DNA of 42,230 nucleotides, from the NCBI GenBank assembly GCA_022800755.1, contig JAAWQX010000018.1:1-42230 (forward strand), given 5' to 3'. The first letter of the stretch is position 1; each line of letters begins with the position of its first letter. Source of the stretch: Oscillospiraceae bacterium (GTDB taxonomy: Bacteria > Bacillota > Clostridia > Oscillospirales > Oscillospiraceae). The translations under genes and the position numbers were made by a program. The notes beneath the pieces are model-generated. The model saw only the letters and a list, made by a program, of their open reading frames with translations, was not told where the DNA came from and made no database searches. Positions 39,543-42,230 of the stretch are shown here, in pieces.

Positions 39543-40452
39543 TTAGTATTCGAGCAACGGGTAATCGGGATTTGCTTGTTCGAACAGTTCCTTGCTTATA
39601 ATAATTGGATGATGCTGCTGTATGAGATATTGCGCCAATTCGCCTTGGTTTTTGAACTGCTTTCCTGTCAGCACATCCTTCACAAATGTCTTCTGAAGTA
39701 GCACATCTCCGGTATATTTTTCATTCCGAAGCAATTTACTAATAGTCTCCCTGCTCCAGCGTTCCTTGCCAGTAGGGGAAAGCACCTTGTTTTCATAGAG
39801 CCAATCAGATATAGCGCCAAGACTTTTCCCATCCGCCCGCATTTGGAATATCCTGCGGACGATTTCGGCATCCGGTTCGTCAATAGCCAGTCGCCCGTCA
39901 TCCTCGCTTGTATCCATAGCACACAAAGTCCGCATAGCCGGAAGTTCCCATTCGGAATCCTTGTCTCACACCTCAGCGGATATTCTGACTCATGTTCTCA
40001 CTCTCGCTTTGGGCAAAGGCACAAAACACCGTAATCAGCATCTCTATGCGTTCATCATGGAGCCACAGGTTTTCTTCCTCGAAGTAGACATCCACGTCTA
40101 ATCCCTTGAGTTCCCGAAGCGCCCGCAGCATATCCAGTGTGTTGCGTCCAAGGCGACTGAAGGACTTAACGAGAATTAAATCAACTTTACCACGGCGGCA
40201 GAGTTTCATCAGAGCTTGAAACTCCGACCTGCCTTTCATGCGCAATCCAGATACCCGCTCAACGAAAACGCCCGCATTCGTCCAATTCGGATGATTGGAT
40301 ATGACCTGCGTGTAGTATTGCTCTTGTTGCTCAATACTGCTGTCTTGTTCCTCCTGCCGTGTGCTGACTCGACAGTAAGCAGCGACCCGAAGACGTTTCT
40401 CTGTGACAAGACGCCTATCTACGGAACCGGGTATCTTGGTTAGTTTTTGCAA
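39543..40452 (-). pseudogene. Large serine recombinase, inactivated
   Basis: Serine recombinase with the resolvase domain at its N-terminus: RLRVAAYCRVSTRQEEQDSSIEQQ holds the catalytic Ser, and SFSRLGRNTLDM the conserved Arg. The gene is damaged. TGA at 39973-39975 replaces the expected Trp after SQNIR; the frame then continues GVRQGFRMG... and shifts near 39900 into the frame of EDDGRLAIDEP. The last part (39543-39935) has the recombinase domain with LLRNEKYTGDVLLQKT but ends early at PLLEY. The natural start may have been lost as well: in frame, RVEKTVVEGAVLQKL is preceded by ATC at 40488, leaving TTG 40452. Three defects show decay. It precedes the ApeA-like gene. Confidence 0.82.
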
Positions 40453-40492
40453 GACAGCACCCTCTACGACAGTTTTCTCTACCCTGATTTTA

Positions 40493-40987
40493 TCAGAATG
40501 TCATCCCAATGGCAAACTTATTTTCCGGGGCTTTGCTCCGTTTCTGCTTTTCTTCCTGAACCGTTTTAAACATCTCAGCAGAAATAATGGCCTCATGGGT
40601 GTCGGTGTAGAGATACCGCTCCATGAGGCCATCGTTTTCTATTTGTGCAGCGCCCGTGTTGATCGTTTTCTGAAGTAATACTCGTCCGGCGTACTTTTCG
40701 TTGGAAAGCAGCTTATCGATTGCTTCTCGATTCCATCTGGGCTTGCCTGTAGGGGAAGGAATACCTAATCGTTCTAACCCAGCAGAGATTTTCCCCAGGC
40801 TATCGCCAGTAAGGTACCGTTCAAATATCCAGCATACCACCTTGGATTCATCTGGATTTATCTTCAGTTCCCCGTCTTGGCTAACTGTGTACCTATAGCA
40901 TTTGCGCCTTGCCATCTTGGAACTGCCGTCCTGAAAGCCCTTCCGCAGTCCGGCTTTGATTGCATCACTTTTCTGAATCGCGTTCAT
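40493..40987 (-). CDS. Serine-recombinase C-terminal domain protein
   Basis: 164 residues corresponding only to the 'recombinase' DNA-binding domain: NPDESKVVCWIFERYL, IPSPTGKPRWNREAIDKLLSNEKYAGRVLLQKT. There is no N-terminal resolvase domain and no catalytic Ser, so it cannot cut DNA. GGAGGG lies before ATG 40987, so it is made as it stands. Such half-size genes often lie upstream of a full recombinase and may help it bind. It ends a few bases before the next recombinase frame. A truncated remnant is also possible. Confidence 0.82.
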   Translation of the reverse strand: MNAIQKSDAIKAGLRKGFQDGSSKMARRKCYRYTVSQDGELKINPDESKVVCWIFERYLTGDSLGKISAGLERLGIPSPTGKPRWNREAIDKLLSNEKYAGRVLLQKTINTGAAQIENDGLMERYLYTDTHEAIISAEMFKTVQEEKQKRSKAPENKFAIGMTF

Positions 40988-41014
40988 TGTTTCCCTCCGT
41001 TAAAAATGAAAATA

Positions 41015-41034
41015 CCGCAGTGAAATCACTGCGG
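41015..41034 (-). other. Hairpin in the leader of the recombinase unit
   Basis: The perfect 9-bp stem CCGCAGTGA/TCACTGCGG with an AA loop lies 27 bp upstream of ATG 40987. On the minus strand a T-rich tract follows. It could attenuate transcription or block upstream read-through. Confidence 0.5.
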
Positions 41035-41066
41035 CGCAACGAGTTTATCATATCTCATATATAAAA

Positions 41067-41101
41067 AGTTGACAGATCAACCCCTTGGCGGTCTGTCAAC
41101 T
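41067..41101 (-). terminator. Terminator beyond the fragmentary gene
   Basis: The stem AGTTGACAGA/TCTGTCAACT with a 15-base loop is followed on the minus strand by TTTTTATA. It ends transcription from the gene at 41176-42114. Confidence 0.75.
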
Positions 41102-41108
41102 TATCTTG

Positions 41109-41131
41109 TAGTAGCGGAACAGTATAGATAT
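41109..41131 (+). repeat. 23-bp boundary motif, copy C
   Basis: TAGTAGCGGAACAGTATAGATAT, three differences from copy B. It lies just outside the terminator above and 45 bp beyond the stop of the gene at 41176-42114. Confidence 0.75.
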
Positions 41132-41175
41132 CACACTATTACATCCACATGCTCTTCGCGCAGGCATAAAAACGC

Positions 41176-42114
41176 TTACACTTTCCAAATTTCATCGCCG
41201 CTGAGCAGAAAACCGTATAGAATTCTTTTTTCGGTCTCACTTGCCTCTTCCGATTTAATTCGGTTTTGAATCATTGGTATGATAGCATCTTTGTGGGCAA
41301 TAAAACAATTCATGTATTTTTCATGACGAGCAAAGTTTTCCCACATATAATTAGAAAAGTTTACTTGTGAGTAATCGAAACTCTCTGAATCCAGCAAAAA
41401 TTGCAAATGCGGTCTTTCCTTAGACAATTCTTTTAAATCGCTTATATCAGATATCATATCATTAATATAGAGAAGATAGACACATTCCAATTTGCTCTCA
41501 ATCGGATCAGGGTACGAGTGTACACCCGTGACTTCTTTTCTGCTAATTTCCAGTACTCCATTTAGAAATTCTTTGATTGAATTCTGATCTGGGGTCAACC
41601 ATCCTGAAAATGTAAAGTCGTAGATTGCCTCTATTGGCAGTTGTGCAAAGTTATCGGATAAAATGTGTTTATACTTCTGTTGAACCGTATCACCGATAAT
41701 CTGCTGATAAAACAACCTCAATAATATGACTTTCTTATGGAAATCCTCTGTAGTATCAATGATGACCTGAATCTTATCTGTAGTTGCTTCATCCTTTGAT
41801 ATGAATTGCTCAATGAGATGACGAAGACTGTTGAAATGCACATTCACCGTATACTCAAAGAATTTTTCTCCACCCACTATTTGATGAATAAACTCAAAAT
41901 TAGGGGGAAATGTTAATGAACTGCAAAGCTTTGAAAGCTCTCTCAAGCTTTGCCTAAAGTCCGGCCAACCTATAGAAAAGAAGATTGGAGCAATAATCTT
42001 ATCACTTAGTAACTCTTCTACCGATGCTGCAATTATCGCTTTGCTATTCTCATCTAAGTCAACCAAGTTCAGCAACAGTACTATATTGGAAAGCGCAGAA
42101 AACGATGATTGCAA
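41176..42114 (-). CDS. Unknown helical protein, probably an N-terminally broken gene
   Basis: Not recognised. 312 residues, AT-rich like the ApeA-like gene, all helical in appearance, without signal peptide or membrane span. The closing segment (YMWENFARHEKYMNCFIAHKD... YGFLLSGDEIWKV) reminds me of C-terminal parts of large STAND/NTPase-type or abortive-infection proteins, but this is only an impression. The usual start is missing: TTG 42114 has no good ribosome site. In the same frame ATG 42162 opens MGKETLRF and then meets TAG at 42136-42138, after which GAKTYGLLQ leads into this frame. A nonsense mutation is likely. Confidence 0.55.
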   Translation of the reverse strand: MQSSFSALSNIVLLLNLVDLDENSKAIIAASVEELLSDKIIAPIFFSIGWPDFRQSLRELSKLCSSLTFPPNFEFIHQIVGGEKFFEYTVNVHFNSLRHLIEQFISKDEATTDKIQVIIDTTEDFHKKVILLRLFYQQIIGDTVQQKYKHILSDNFAQLPIEAIYDFTFSGWLTPDQNSIKEFLNGVLEISRKEVTGVHSYPDPIESKLECVYLLYINDMISDISDLKELSKERPHLQFLLDSESFDYSQVNFSNYMWENFARHEKYMNCFIAHKDAIIPMIQNRIKSEEASETEKRILYGFLLSGDEIWKV

Positions 42115-42199
42115 TAATCCATAGGTCTTTGCACCCTAAAAACGCAATGTTTCCTTTCCCATGATACCAGCGTTATTCAATACTACCCCACATAAAGGC

Positions 42200-42230
42200 A
42201 GAGGACAGCACCTTGTAGATGCTGTCCTCT
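42200..42230. terminator. Hairpin at the window end
   Basis: AGAGGACAGCA and TGCTGTCCTCT form an 11-bp stem with a 9-base loop, cut by the window edge. Any following T-run is not visible. Confidence 0.55.

Overview
The window looks like a chromosomal segment of a Gram-positive gut-type anaerobe of the class Clostridia, probably in or near Oscillospirales (inference). Support: strong GGAGG ribosome sites, sigma-A promoters with 17-bp spacers, GC-rich core genes with AT-rich mobile inserts, a PadR/DUF2812 pair, a secreted LysM-tagged choloylglycine-hydrolase-like enzyme, a lipoprotein serpin, a copper-amine-oxidase-N domain protein and several families of integrases and recombinases.

Layout. 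1-1250: the end of one integrated element (5'-truncated tyrosine integrase) abutting the 3' end of a tRNA-Pro gene. 1323-3171: a coupled pair, a degenerate NodB-fold exported protein and a GlmU-type nucleotidyltransferase. 3347-3533: a tRNA-Asp/tRNA-Thr operon with a consensus promoter. 3487-12595: a complete 9.1-kb integrated element inserted in tRNA-Thr and bounded by a perfect 47-bp direct repeat of the tRNA 3' part. It carries integrase, FtsK-type ATPase, Rep helicase, a SprT-like metalloprotease, an LRR/transglutaminase/SLH surface protein, an Xre regulator and an MNT/HEPN toxin-antitoxin pair. Several of these genes are frameshifted or truncated, so the element appears to be decaying while integrase, regulator and toxin-antitoxin stay intact.

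12715-36894 is core chromosome: a YeiH-type membrane protein, a tyrosine phosphatase with TatD, a divergent amino-sugar locus (ROK-type kinase versus nagB-nagA, with an O-antigen-ligase-like membrane protein coupled to nagA), nadE, a nitrilase-fold amidohydrolase, a pentapeptide-repeat protein, the secreted Ntn hydrolase, glnS, a PMT-type glycosyltransferase with rpiB and a DUF4015-like protein, a PTS EIIC, padR/DUF2812, an unknown protein and a serpin. Several promoters overlap clear inverted repeats (PTS, padR, nag).

36895-42230 is a second accessory island on the far side of the serpin. It holds a strongly folded ~157-nt candidate RNA with its own terminator, a frameshifted lipoprotein gene, an ApeA-like HEPN defence protein downstream of broken serine-recombinase genes, and a fragmentary unknown protein. 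Three copies of a 23-bp motif (36985, 38094, 41109) punctuate this island and fit module boundaries. The structured RNA and the repeat-bounded recombinase/ApeA module are the best candidates for something undescribed.
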